From positions 85,570 through 149,569 of the forward strand of contig NZ_JAHGVE010000010.1 in assembly GCF_018835585.1 (NCBI RefSeq): a DNA stretch of 64,000 nucleotides, in the 5' to 3' direction. The translations under genes and the position numbers were made by a program. Source of the stretch: Pelorhabdus rhamnosifermentans. Lineage in GTDB: Bacteria; Bacillota; Negativicutes; UMGS1260. Of this stretch, positions 1 through 8,932 are shown in pieces (position 1 is the stretch's first letter; the number at the start of each line of letters is the position of its first letter). The notes beneath the pieces are model-generated. The model saw nothing but the letters and a program-made list of their open reading frames with translations, was not told the DNA's origin and ran no database searches.

Positions 1-528
1 AATGCTTCACAAATTGAGCGAGCCGAACAGCTGCTAGGCGGCATCAAAGACGCCCTGCCTAAAGCACAGGCATCTGCAATCAATCGTAGCCTAACGACAG
101 CGAGAACGGAAATTGTGCGGTCAGTCCGCAAGGAATACGTGATTAAGGCTGAAGACGTTCGGAACACAATTAAGGTGACAAATGCATCGGCGGCATCGCC
201 GATCGGCAGCATCAAATCGATGGGTGGGCCGATTCCATTGGTCAAATTTGATACCAGCAAAGAAAATCCGGTACGAGTCAGAGTAAAGAAAAGCGGCGCA
301 AAAAAGCCAATAAAGCATGCATTCTTGCAAGCGATGGGAAACGGCTATCGGGGGATATTTATCCGGTCCGGAAAAGCACGGTACCCATTAAAGCAACTTT
401 ATGGACCGTCGGTGCCTCAAATGGTAGGAAATGAAACCGTTATGAAATCCGTTGAGGAAAAAGCAATTCAAACCTTGGATAAGCGTATGGATCATGAGAT
501 TAATCGGATATTGGAGGCGGGCAGATGA
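1..528 (+). CDS. Phage minor tail protein Z-like (tail completion), 5' end outside window
   Basis: The reading frame is open from base 1, so the gene starts left of the window and the Met at 115 is internal. The visible 175 residues are basic, with an Arg/Lys-rich start and a segment resembling the GPZ family of prophage minor tail proteins, which help finish or join the tail. It overlaps the next gene by 4 nt (ATGA) and opens the rightward late operon. The family call rests on overall pattern and position, so it is moderate. Confidence 0.6.
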   Translation, partial: NASQIERAEQLLGGIKDALPKAQASAINRSLTTARTEIVRSVRKEYVIKAEDVRNTIKVTNASAASPIGSIKSMGGPIPLVKFDTSKENPVRVRVKKSGAKKPIKHAFLQAMGNGYRGIFIRSGKARYPLKQLYGPSVPQMVGNETVMKSVEEKAIQTLDKRMDHEINRILEAGR

Positions 529-1004
529 ATGTAGATGATTTGCTGACTAATATTGAATATGCATTGACGGAAGCAACAAAAACGCTGCAGTTGCCGATAA
601 AATCCGGAACAGTTACTGCGCCAAAAATAGTAAAAGGATATTTGCCGACAAAAAATCCGAGAGCAGAGCAAAATGATATACCGTGTGCTATTGCTCGTCT
701 TTTGAGCGATGAAACAACAGAAGAGGGCACAACGGCGCAGGTGAAGATCATTTGTATTGCCTTTTCTGAAGATGACGAACAGGGCTGGCGGGAGTTATTA
801 ACGATCATGAACCCGATAAAAACGTATTTCTTGGCGCACAGAAATATTGGTGACTGTTATCGCATAGCATTGCCGATTAAAAGAGAAATACCAGAAGAAC
901 AAGGACCGCCAGAATGGTGCGGCACATTTACTTTAAATATCGAAATACCAACAGCATTGGAGGTGAATGAGGATGTTAGAGACTTCCTTAACAACGGAAA
1001 CTGA
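525..1004 (+). CDS. Phage structural protein, tail-terminator-like by position
   Basis: This 159-residue acidic soluble protein has no membrane segment. It starts inside the stop of the preceding tail gene (ATGA overlap) and lies two genes before the sheath, where contractile phages usually keep tail-terminator or neck proteins. I do not recognise a specific family motif. The function is inferred from gene order only. Confidence 0.5.
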   Translation: MNVDDLLTNIEYALTEATKTLQLPIKSGTVTAPKIVKGYLPTKNPRAEQNDIPCAIARLLSDETTEEGTTAQVKIICIAFSEDDEQGWRELLTIMNPIKTYFLAHRNIGDCYRIALPIKREIPEEQGPPEWCGTFTLNIEIPTALEVNEDVRDFLNNGN

Positions 1005-1290
1005 CAAGGACCAGGCGGCCACCAAGGAAACGAAAACAGCGGTCGCAGAAGCAGCAACGACACAAATCTATGTAGGACCAAACATCCCAAAAGAAGGCTT
1101 GAACAGATTTCGTGTATATAAAAATGGAACACCGAAACATTTTGAACAGCTTTTTTCTGCGTGCCCTACAGTGAAAAATTTGTTTGTTGACATTGATAAA
1201 CTATCAACTATATTGAAACAGCTTGATCAAACGGGATCGGCATATCACACCTGGTATGCGACCGTTACGGATTACGTTAAAGGAGTGTGA
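973..1290 (+). CDS. Small phage protein upstream of tail sheath
   Basis: A 105-residue protein: an Ala/Thr/Lys-rich first 30 residues, then a compact domain with the phrases YVGPNIP and FRVYKNGTPKHF. I chose the ATG at 973 rather than 967 because GGAGGTG at 959-965 sits about 8 nt upstream of it. It overlaps the end of the previous gene and is 6 nt from the sheath gene. Proteins of this size often precede sheath genes in Firmicute myoviruses; the function is unknown. Confidence 0.55.
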   Translation: MLETSLTTETDKDQAATKETKTAVAEAATTQIYVGPNIPKEGLNRFRVYKNGTPKHFEQLFSACPTVKNLFVDIDKLSTILKQLDQTGSAYHTWYATVTDYVKGV

Positions 1291-1296
1291 AAATAA

Positions 1297-2760
1297 ATGG
1301 CAGATTACAAGCATGGAGCGTATACATCGGAAGTCGCAACGTCATTGACAGCCCCGGTCGATGTAAGCGCTGGCCTGCCGGTATTTATCGGACGCGCGCC
1401 GGTGAATTTAGTAACGGACCCGAAAGCATATGTCAATAAGCCACTGCTAGCCTATACTTATGCCGAGGCCGTGACGGCTTTGGGATATACCGACGATTTC
1501 GAAAACTACGAACTATGCGAAGCGATGAAAGTTCTGTTTAAGCTATACGTAGTCGCACCGGTCGTATTTATCAACATTATGGACCCGATTAAGCATATAA
1601 AAACTGTCGAAAATGAAGCTGTTTCGTTTGTTTCTGATGCCGCTGTTATCGATGTGACGGGAGTATTGCTCAACACGTTAGTCATTAAATTAGCGGCAGC
1701 AGGGCAGGCATTAACAAAAGGGACTGACTACACAGTGGCTTTCAATGACGCCCACAAACCACTGATTACAGTGATTGCTGGCGGAAAATTGGATAACCAG
1801 ACGGAGGGAGTTATTTCGTATACCGCACTAGATCCGTCAAAAGTTACTGCTGCCGATATTATTGGTGGTGTGGATGCACTGACAGGGGATGTATCAGGAA
1901 GCGAATGCATCGATCAGATCTTTCCGAAGCTCGGCTTGATTCCGGGCTTGATTGCGGCACCGGGATGGACTGAAAAAGCCAGTGTAGCTGCCGTATTGAA
2001 AGCGAAAGCAACGTCAATTAACACGTTATTTAAAGCGATGACGGTTTGCGATATCGATTCCACAGCAGACGGAGCAGACATTTATACTGAGGTTTACGAT
2101 TGGAAATCGAAAAACAACTACACTAGCCAATTTCAGATCAATTGCTGGCCCAAGGTAAAACTTGATTCCGAGGTCTATCGCTACAGTACACAGATGATTG
2201 GTTTGATATGCTATGTGGATTCGCAAAATAGTGACATCCCATATGTCAGCCCGTCAAACCATACATTGCAAATTAACGGCATTGTGAATGCGACCGGTAA
2301 GGAAATTATCTTGGGGCCGGAACAAGCCGCATACTTAAACGGTAAGGGGATTGTGACGGCGACAAACCTTATGGGTGCCTGGAAAGCCTGGGGGAACCGC
2401 ACGGGAATTTACCCGACATCGACGGACCCTAAAGACGCATGGATTCCGGTTCGCCGCATGTTCAACTGGATCGGAAACACCCTTATTGTGACATATTGGC
2501 AAAAGGTCGATGCGCCGACAAATAAACGGCTGATTCAGACCGTCGTTGACAGCATCAACATTTGGTTAAATGGGCTTACGGCAATTGGGGCGGTTCTCGG
2601 CGGTCGCGTAGAATTCAATGCGAATGAAAATCCTGAAACGGATTTGATCAACGGAATCAATCGCTTCCACGTATATTTGACGCCGCCGATTCCAAACGAA
2701 GATATGGAGTTTATCTTAGAATTCGATATTAGTTATCTGGAAAGTCTGTTCGCATCTTAA
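1297..2760 (+). CDS. Contractile tail sheath protein (P2 FI-like)
   Basis: A 487-residue protein with the usual sheath architecture: an N-terminal segment with G-A-Y-TSEV, a variable middle domain (about residues 100-190), and a conserved C-terminal core with NRTGIYP and RRMFNWI followed by FHVYLTPPIPNEDMEF near the end. Sheath subunits stack around the tube and contract on infection. It is preceded by an AAGGAG ribosome site and followed after 18 nt by the tube gene, the standard order in P2-like phages. Confidence 0.9.
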   Translation: MADYKHGAYTSEVATSLTAPVDVSAGLPVFIGRAPVNLVTDPKAYVNKPLLAYTYAEAVTALGYTDDFENYELCEAMKVLFKLYVVAPVVFINIMDPIKHIKTVENEAVSFVSDAAVIDVTGVLLNTLVIKLAAAGQALTKGTDYTVAFNDAHKPLITVIAGGKLDNQTEGVISYTALDPSKVTAADIIGGVDALTGDVSGSECIDQIFPKLGLIPGLIAAPGWTEKASVAAVLKAKATSINTLFKAMTVCDIDSTADGADIYTEVYDWKSKNNYTSQFQINCWPKVKLDSEVYRYSTQMIGLICYVDSQNSDIPYVSPSNHTLQINGIVNATGKEIILGPEQAAYLNGKGIVTATNLMGAWKAWGNRTGIYPTSTDPKDAWIPVRRMFNWIGNTLIVTYWQKVDAPTNKRLIQTVVDSINIWLNGLTAIGAVLGGRVEFNANENPETDLINGINRFHVYLTPPIPNEDMEFILEFDISYLESLFAS

Positions 2761-2778
2761 CAGAGAGGAGAAAATACA

Positions 2779-3309
2779 ATGGGAAATGTCAATATAATGC
2801 CGGAGCGCATAACTGGGTATCGTGTGTATAAAGACAGCGTAGACCTTTTGGGCGTAGTCGATGTTGAATTGCCAAAAATACAATTAATTTCCGACACTAT
2901 AAAAGGGGCCGGAATTTTAGGTGAGATCGAGACGCCAACTGTCGGACAGACAAAACCGATGAAAGTAAAAATTAATTTCCGGACGACAAACAAGCCGATG
3001 CTGAATTTGCTTGAATGCGTCGGCCATAACCTGGAATTTCGTGAGGCGGTCCAGAAATATGACCTTGCAGGGGGCGGGCGCAGCTATGACAAAAATAGGA
3101 TTATCGTGCGTGGATTTCCGTCCGAAGGCGAACTTGAAAAATTAGAATCAAATGGCGCAAATTCAAGTTCGATAGAGCTGAACTGCATTTATTTGAAATA
3201 TGTCATCAATGACGAAACGGTGCTGGAAATTGACAAAATAAACTATAAGTACATTGTAAACGGAAATGATAGTTTATCTATTGTTCGCGATGCACTTGGA
3301 TTGATCTAA
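2779..3309 (+). CDS. Major tail tube protein (P2 FII-like)
   Basis: A 176-residue protein with the typical tube-protein start, in which a metal- or ion-binding-like N terminus (INIMPERITGYRVYKDS region) leads into beta-rich sequence with VELPKI and GAGILGEIETPTVGQ. It forms the inner tube of the contractile tail. It directly follows the sheath gene and has its own GAGAGGAG ribosome site. A strong hairpin lies between its stop and the next gene. Confidence 0.88.
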   Translation: MGNVNIMPERITGYRVYKDSVDLLGVVDVELPKIQLISDTIKGAGILGEIETPTVGQTKPMKVKINFRTTNKPMLNLLECVGHNLEFREAVQKYDLAGGGRSYDKNRIIVRGFPSEGELEKLESNGANSSSIELNCIYLKYVINDETVLEIDKINYKYIVNGNDSLSIVRDALGLI

Positions 3310-3314
3310 AAAGA

Positions 3315-3350
3315 AAAGGGATCTACGCCGTGACTGGCGCAGGTCCCTTT
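3315..3350 (+). terminator. Hairpin after tail tube gene (partial terminator or mRNA-processing stem)
   Basis: AAAGGGATCT pairs with AGGTCCCTTT (one G.U pair), with an inner GCC/GGC extension. No long T run follows (only AAATTTAAAG), so it may damp readthrough or stabilise the abundant sheath-tube mRNA rather than stop transcription. Confidence 0.6.
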
Positions 3351-3373
3351 AAATTTAAAGGAGCGATTGAATT

Positions 3374-3679
3374 ATGAAACTGGCGAAACCGATCACAAAA
3401 GACGGAACCGAAATCACGGAATTAAACCTGGATTTTGATAAAATTACGGGAAATCAGATCATTGCAGCAGAAAAAGAAGCTAGGATGCTTGGCGATACTA
3501 CGCCGGACGCCTGCTATTCGAAAACATTTCAGGCTGTAATTGCGGCAAAGGCTGCGGATCAGCCGCTGATTGTTGACGATATCCTGGCCATGAATGGGAT
3601 GGATTTTATAAACATCACAACGCAGGCAGCGAATTTTTTATTCGGTTGGGCATTACCAGGTGCCCGGGCAAACAGCTAA
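3374..3679 (+). CDS. Tail assembly chaperone, short form (P2 gpE-like)
   Basis: A 101-residue protein in the classic slot between tube and tape measure. The start MKLAKPIT and the phrase 'LDFDKITG' are typical of small tail-assembly chaperones that bind the tape measure before tail polymerisation. Its 3' part contains the slippery heptamer described separately. Ribosomes that do not slip end at 3679 and make this form. Confidence 0.8.
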   Translation: MKLAKPITKDGTEITELNLDFDKITGNQIIAAEKEARMLGDTTPDACYSKTFQAVIAAKAADQPLIVDDILAMNGMDFINITTQAANFLFGWALPGARANS

Positions 3680-3810
3680 GAAAAACAGCTGCGAATTTAA
3701 CGGAATGGGAAAAAGTATCTTTTTGGCTGTCCCTTCCGTTGCAAGACTTTTATACATGGGTTGAAGATATCGTCGAAAATGTGGAAGAAAGGAGGAAACA
3801 TCAAAAATGA
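3374..3810 (+). CDS. Tail assembly chaperone, -1 frameshift form (gpE-E'-like)
   Basis: If ribosomes slip back one base at 3634-3640, translation continues in the -1 frame to TGA at 3808-3810, giving about 145 residues. The extension holds an acidic/aromatic tail (EWEKVSFWLSLPLQDFYTWV). The extension has no good start codon of its own, is open from the heptamer to its stop, and overlaps the tape-measure ATG at 3807. This mirrors the gpE/gpE+E' arrangement of P2-type phages. The slip itself is inferred from sequence. Confidence 0.75.
3634..3640 (+). promoter_or_regulatory. Programmed -1 frameshift slippery site T TTT TTA
   Basis: The heptamer T TTT TTA is in the exact zero-frame phase needed for simultaneous slippage (codons TTT and TTA at 3635-3640). 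It lies 37 nt before the zero-frame stop at 3677, and the -1 frame is open downstream to 3810. Confidence 0.75.
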
Positions 3811-6359
3811 GCAAAGTATTCCAAGTTCAGCTGGAGATTGCTGGACGCATGGGTGCTGGCTTAATAAGCGCATTTTCTTCGGTATCTGCACAAATGCACA
3901 CATTAGGTGCACAATCAGCAGCGCTGCGCGGAAATCTAAAGTCATTAGATTCCGCATATAACGACGGGAAAATGAGTGTTGACGCCTATAAAGAATCACA
4001 AGCACGTTTGAAAGCACAGTTGGAACAGACACAGCAGGCGCAGTCAAAACTGAAAGTTGCGCAATCAAGATATGACGAATCAAATAAAAGAGCCGGAGAA
4101 GTCAGGGGAAAAATTATTGATACGGCGATAACGGCGGCCCCGCTGGTAGCCGCAACAAATGCGGCGATAAATTTTGAAACAGCAATGAACGGCGTTGCAA
4201 AGCAGGTAAATGATGCTCGTGACGACAATCTGCAGCTAACACCGACATATTACGCAATGCAGTCAAACATTATGGCCTTGAGCCGCGATTTGCATATGCT
4301 GCCGAGTGCCGTTGCTGATACAACAGCGGCGGCTGCACGAATGGGCGTTCAGGGAGCGGATGCCTTAAATGATTTCGTTCGAATGTCTGTACAGATGGGG
4401 ATTGCTTTCGAGGGTTCCGGCGATCAAATTGCTGAACAAATGGCAAAGATCGCAAACATTCGCGGTATAAAGATTGATACTGCCGAAGGGCGCGAACAAA
4501 TCAAAGACCTGGCGGACACAGTAAACTATTTAGATGACCAAACGACCGCAAAAGGACCGGAAATAATTGAGGTATTGCAAAGAATATCTGGTACTGCAGC
4601 GCAATCGACATTCTCTAATAATGAACTGGCAGCATTAGCAACGACAATGCTTGACCTTGGGAAAACGCCGGAAATAGCGGCTACAGGCTTAAATGCACTC
4701 ATGAACCGAATTGCGACAGCACCTTCACAAGCGAAGTCATTTCAGACGGCGCTAGACAGCTTGGGGATGAGTGCAAAGGATTTGCAAGCATCTTATATTT
4801 CGGATTCGAAGGGAACAATTTTCGGACTGCTTGACCAGATAAAAAGTCTAGATACAGCACAACAAGCGGAAGTATTGACCGGATTATTTGGCGCTGAATA
4901 TCAGGATGATATTTCCGCACTGGCTGCTGGAATGGATAAATTGCGGGGAAACTTTGACCTGTTGGACGATGCGGCCCGCAAAGGAAGCGTGGAAAAAGAA
5001 TTTCAGGCAAAGATGCAGACCACACAGTTTGCGCTGGAAGGCGTAAAACAAGCGGCTGCTGAAACCGGGATATCGCTTACACAGACATTTTTGCCAAGCG
5101 TGCAGATGGTTGCAGGTAGTTTTCAATCAGCAGCGCAAAGCCTGCTTGGATTTCAGCAGCAATACCCAGGATTGACAAATGCAATTTTGTTGGCTGGTAC
5201 TGGGCTTATTGGTTTTCGGCTGGCGTGGCTATCCGTGTCTTTTGTGATGAATCAATACAAAGCCCAGGCAGAAGCAATTCGGCTCTTGATGGCAAGCCAA
5301 AATGCACAATGGGCAATCCATCAAGGAAGATTGCTTTTATCAGCTGGAGCAACCAGCGCAGCAACAGCGGCGCAGTGGGGGCTTAACGCAGCAATGACAG
5401 CAAACCCGGTCGGCCTGGTGATTGCTGGTATTGCCGCACTGGTAGGCATCGGATATTTGCTATATCAGAATTGGGATACGGTAACGGCCTTTATGGGCAG
5501 CGCATGGCAGACGACCGGCGGGAAGATCAGCGCGGTGTGGGCTGTTGTAGTTTCCGGGCTAGATAATGGATGGACAAGGATAAAGACAGGCGCGGCAGAA
5601 GTCGGTACCACAATCATGGCCCTGCCGGGAACGATTGCCTACGGAATAGGCTATGCGGTTGGCTATATTTCCATGTTGCCGGCAAAGATTGGCGTTTTTG
5701 TCACTGATGCGGGCACATATCTTGCTGGATTGCCAGCTGAATGTATGACCGCCGGGGCAGGATTTGTGGCTGCTGCCGAAAGTTGGGGAAGTAGTGCATA
5801 CACATCAATAGTGACATGGATATCGACAACGGTCTCAGAGGGTGAAACGTATCTTATGAATCTGCCAGCAACATGTGCGGCAGCCGGGGCGGAATTTGTG
5901 GCCACCGCTGAAAGTTGGGCGAGTGAGGCATATAATTCCGTCATCAATTGGATCAGTCAAATACCGAGTGCAGTTTCAAATTATGTTTCGAGCGCATGGC
6001 AAAACATCAAAGCGAATTTTACCGTCGGGCTGGAAGCCGGAAACGGCGGCGAAGTCGCCCACAATGCCAACGGAGGGATTTACGGCAAAGGTGCATTTTT
6101 AACAACGTTTGCCGAAAAATCGTCCGAGGCAGCTATCCCATTAGATGGATCGCGACGGGCTGTTAGCTTATGGCAAAAGGCCGGCGAAGTTTTGGGCGTT
6201 GGTACTGGAGGAGGAAATGTTTTTTATCTTACCTTTTCGCCAGTAATTCAAGGCGGCGGGCCGGAAACAATGCAGGAAGTGCAGCGACAGCAGGACAGTT
6301 TCTTCGAAAAAGCACAAGATTTTGCGCATCAGAATGCGAGGGTAAGTTATGGCTACTGA
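3807..6359 (+). CDS. Tail tape measure protein
   Basis: An 850-residue protein with an N-terminal coiled coil (about residues 20-100, rich in Ala/Gln/Lys), a TP901/P2 gpT-like core, hydrophobic stretches around residues 460-560 and a conserved C-terminal module containing GGIYGKGAFLTTFAEKS and EAAIPLDGSRRAVSLW. It sets tail length and is ejected into the host. Residues about 640-720 contain two copies of a 44-residue repeat centred on AESW. The start overlaps the chaperone extension stop (ATGA). Confidence 0.9.
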   Translation: MSKVFQVQLEIAGRMGAGLISAFSSVSAQMHTLGAQSAALRGNLKSLDSAYNDGKMSVDAYKESQARLKAQLEQTQQAQSKLKVAQSRYDESNKRAGEVRGKIIDTAITAAPLVAATNAAINFETAMNGVAKQVNDARDDNLQLTPTYYAMQSNIMALSRDLHMLPSAVADTTAAAARMGVQGADALNDFVRMSVQMGIAFEGSGDQIAEQMAKIANIRGIKIDTAEGREQIKDLADTVNYLDDQTTAKGPEIIEVLQRISGTAAQSTFSNNELAALATTMLDLGKTPEIAATGLNALMNRIATAPSQAKSFQTALDSLGMSAKDLQASYISDSKGTIFGLLDQIKSLDTAQQAEVLTGLFGAEYQDDISALAAGMDKLRGNFDLLDDAARKGSVEKEFQAKMQTTQFALEGVKQAAAETGISLTQTFLPSVQMVAGSFQSAAQSLLGFQQQYPGLTNAILLAGTGLIGFRLAWLSVSFVMNQYKAQAEAIRLLMASQNAQWAIHQGRLLLSAGATSAATAAQWGLNAAMTANPVGLVIAGIAALVGIGYLLYQNWDTVTAFMGSAWQTTGGKISAVWAVVVSGLDNGWTRIKTGAAEVGTTIMALPGTIAYGIGYAVGYISMLPAKIGVFVTDAGTYLAGLPAECMTAGAGFVAAAESWGSSAYTSIVTWISTTVSEGETYLMNLPATCAAAGAEFVATAESWASEAYNSVINWISQIPSAVSNYVSSAWQNIKANFTVGLEAGNGGEVAHNANGGIYGKGAFLTTFAEKSSEAAIPLDGSRRAVSLWQKAGEVLGVGTGGGNVFYLTFSPVIQGGGPETMQEVQRQQDSFFEKAQDFAHQNARVSYGY

Positions 6360-6564
6360 TACTTATACGACGAAGCAGGGCGACATGTGGGACATGATCG
6401 CCTTTAAAGTTTACGGCGACGAGTATAAAATGCATTATTTGATGGACGCCAACAAAGAACACGTCGAAACGGTTATTTTCCCGGCGGGAATAACGCTTAT
6501 GGTGCCGACATTATCGACAAGTCAAAAGACTAATTTACCGCCATGGAAGCAGGAATTCTCATGA
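6349..6564 (+). CDS. Phage tail protein X (LysM-like)
   Basis: A 71-residue protein with a LysM-type pattern (TYTTKQGDMWDMIAFKVYGD), typical of gpX, which links tail and baseplate or binds the tape measure C terminus. It overlaps the tape-measure end by 11 nt and gpD by 4 nt, so translation is probably coupled. Confidence 0.82.
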   Translation: MATDTYTTKQGDMWDMIAFKVYGDEYKMHYLMDANKEHVETVIFPAGITLMVPTLSTSQKTNLPPWKQEFS

Positions 6565-7580
6565 TTGCAAGAAATACTAGCCTGGATATTGTTTACGAAA
6601 AAACGAATATCACGGAAGATTTGCGGCCGCACCTGAAAGGGTGGACGTACACGGATAATTTATCCGGACAGTCAGACGACCTGCAGATCACGTTGGAAGA
6701 TCGGGATCATTTATGGATGGGCGATTGGTATCCCGAACACGGCGCTAAACTTACGGCGACTATGAAGCGGACAAACTGGACAGTAGAGCAAACAAAGAAA
6801 GATTTTTCGCTTGGGGTGTTTGAAATTGACGAAATTGAAAACAGTTATCCACCGTCGGAAGTGACGATTAAAGCCCTTTCCGTTTTTCAGACGACGGCCC
6901 TAAAAGGCGAAATGAAAAACCGCGCATGGGAAAAAACAAAGCTGTCCGTCATTGCAAACGATATTGCCAGCGACGCGGGGATGAAACTCTATTATGATGT
7001 GTCGGACGATCCAGAGTATGACCGCAAAGAGCAAACGGAAGAGCAGGACCTGTCTTTTCTGCAGAAGTTATGTACCGAAGCTGGTTTGGCCCTGAAAGTT
7101 TCAGATTCACAGATTGTCATTTTTGACGAGGCGAAATATGAGCAGGCCGATCCAGTAATGACAATTGATTTTAAAACGTTTCCAATAAAAAAATTTCGCG
7201 GTCGTGGGACGATTGACGACACCTATTCGTCGGTGTGGATCACCTACCGAAGCCCCAAAGGCCGGGTAAAGATGAATTATACCTACACGCCACCGAATCC
7301 GCCGGCCGTTGGCCGCGTGCTTGTCATCCGGGAGCGGTTTGACAGCTTGAGCGAAGCGGAACGGAAGGCGAAAAAGGCACTACGCGATAAAAATTCGAAG
7401 GCGTGGAATGTAAGCCTGACGATTTTGGAGGATATCCAGATATGCGCATCGCAAAATATTACGCTGAAAAACTTTGGCAAGTATGACGGGAAATGGATCG
7501 CTACGCAGGTGACGCACGGTCAAAGCAATAGCGGCGATGAAGTCAGCCTGCAACTGCGTCGATGTTTGGAGGGCTATTGA
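6561..7580 (+). CDS. Phage late control gene D protein (baseplate hub)
   Basis: A 339-residue gpD-family protein, the hub above the spike, with a duplicated-barrel pattern and the phrases GWTYTDNLSGQSDDLQ and FDSLSEAERKAKKALRDKN. An upstream ATG at 6543 is possible, but the ATG at 6561 overlaps the gpX stop (ATGA) and has AGGA 6 nt before it. It is followed by the spike gene in a TGATG overlap. Confidence 0.85.
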   Translation: MIARNTSLDIVYEKTNITEDLRPHLKGWTYTDNLSGQSDDLQITLEDRDHLWMGDWYPEHGAKLTATMKRTNWTVEQTKKDFSLGVFEIDEIENSYPPSEVTIKALSVFQTTALKGEMKNRAWEKTKLSVIANDIASDAGMKLYYDVSDDPEYDRKEQTEEQDLSFLQKLCTEAGLALKVSDSQIVIFDEAKYEQADPVMTIDFKTFPIKKFRGRGTIDDTYSSVWITYRSPKGRVKMNYTYTPPNPPAVGRVLVIRERFDSLSEAERKAKKALRDKNSKAWNVSLTILEDIQICASQNITLKNFGKYDGKWIATQVTHGQSNSGDEVSLQLRRCLEGY

Positions 7581-8089
7581 TGGACGCAAAAACAAAAAAT
7601 TTATTTCGGATTGGTACGGTTTGCGACTTGGACCCGTCGAGGCAGCGCGTGAGGGTGAATTTTGACGACCTGGGCACCGTGTCACCTTGGATGCAGATGC
7701 CGGCATTTGGCGCGGCTGGTGATGATTATTTTTGGATGCCGGAAATAGACGAACAGGTAGCTTGTTTTTTCATGCCGACAGGGAACGAAGAAGGATATGT
7801 ACTTTTTAGCGTCAGAGGAACAGCAAACGCGCCAAAATCGGGAGACGCCAACAAAAGGTATATTTCCTTTAGTGATGGCGGTGGCGTCGAATATGATAAA
7901 TCATCCGGAACATTGACCATAAATGCAACAAACATCGTCATTAAAGGCAATATTAACTTAACAGGCACCATGACTTCAACGGGCGGGATAACCTCAAGCG
8001 GAGACGTCAAAGCAGGCGGGATTTCCTTAGAAGAACATACCCATAGCGGCGTAGAGTCGGGTGGAAGCAGTACAGGAGGCCCACAATGA
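7580..8089 (+). CDS. Baseplate assembly protein V (tail spike)
   Basis: A 169-residue gpV-type spike: an N-terminal OB-fold-like domain (IGTVCDLDPSRQRVRVNFDD) followed by a repetitive beta-helix stretch rich in NIVIKGNINLTGT-type residues, ending in a His-containing tip (EEHTHSG). I chose the ATG at 7580 because GGAGGG at 7568-7573 precedes it and it overlaps the gpD stop; an in-frame ATG at 7562 lies too far upstream. Confidence 0.85.
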   Translation: MDAKTKNLFRIGTVCDLDPSRQRVRVNFDDLGTVSPWMQMPAFGAAGDDYFWMPEIDEQVACFFMPTGNEEGYVLFSVRGTANAPKSGDANKRYISFSDGGGVEYDKSSGTLTINATNIVIKGNINLTGTMTSTGGITSSGDVKAGGISLEEHTHSGVESGGSSTGGPQ

Positions 8090-8625
8090 GTATAGGAGTT
8101 ATACAGGGAACAACAGCGACGAATGAAATTGTACAGGTGGTTTTTGAGGCTTACTATAAATCTGATATATCATCTTTGCAGGAACTTGCTAATAATTTAA
8201 CGAGTAATTTGACGGGATCAAACTTTTCCTTATTCAGGTCAAACACAAATTTTAAACTTCTGACTTTAGATAATTTCCAACGAGCAGCAGAGGGGCGCTG
8301 GGCAACGCACGAAATCATCGGCACGGATAAAAAACCGCTAAAAGAATTTTTAGGTCCAGGACTAGAAAAAATAACGTTTTCAATTTTTTTATCAGTTGGT
8401 TTGGGGATCACACCGGAAACAGAACTGACAAAGCTACGCACTTTACGTGACAGCGGAGTCGTTTGCGATTTTGTCCTGGGAAGTGCACCAGTAACATCGA
8501 ATAGCTGGGTTATAACGTCATTATCAGAAGCACATCAACTCAAAGACAACAGCGGGCAAACAGTTCAGGCCGTTGTGAATGTCAGCATGGAGGAATATGT
8601 AAAGAAGGCGACAACAAATGGCTGA
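8086..8625 (+). CDS. Phage tail protein U-like
   Basis: A 179-residue protein. Its second half carries the gpU pattern seen in Firmicute and proteobacterial phages: GRWATHEIIG, then EFLGPGLEKITFSIFL, LRTLRDSG and WVITSLSEA, closing with VNVSMEEYV. gpU homologues cap or complete tails. The first 60 residues look lineage-specific. It overlaps its neighbours on both sides by 4-8 nt. Confidence 0.7.
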   Translation: MSIGVIQGTTATNEIVQVVFEAYYKSDISSLQELANNLTSNLTGSNFSLFRSNTNFKLLTLDNFQRAAEGRWATHEIIGTDKKPLKEFLGPGLEKITFSIFLSVGLGITPETELTKLRTLRDSGVVCDFVLGSAPVTSNSWVITSLSEAHQLKDNSGQTVQAVVNVSMEEYVKKATTNG

Positions 8626-8932
8626 ATATAACATTGAACTAAGTACAAATCTGAATATAGATTTTTCAGCCACAGGAGATGCCGAAATACTGCAGAACGT
8701 TGCCATGATTTTTTCAAGCGTCGCTAATAGTTGCCCGATGAACCGAAAATTTGCCTGGGATGGAAGCGTCCTGGACAGGCCAGTAAATTTGATTCAGTCG
8801 ATTTTTGCCGCAACAATGGTGACGGCCTTAAGAACATATGAACCGCGCGCAAGTCTGGTAAAGCTGACGCCTTCGGGCGGAACCGACGGGACGACTATAT
8901 GGACAGTGAGGGTGAGAATAGAAGATGAGTAG
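8618..8932 (+). CDS. Baseplate wedge protein W (gp25-like)
   Basis: A 104-residue protein of the gp25/gpW family, with EILQNVAMIFSS, CPMNRKFAWD, VLDRPVN and ALRTYEPRA in the expected order. It forms part of the baseplate wedge with gpJ, whose gene overlaps its end by 8 nt. Confidence 0.85.
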   Translation: MAEYNIELSTNLNIDFSATGDAEILQNVAMIFSSVANSCPMNRKFAWDGSVLDRPVNLIQSIFAATMVTALRTYEPRASLVKLTPSGGTDGTTIWTVRVRIEDE

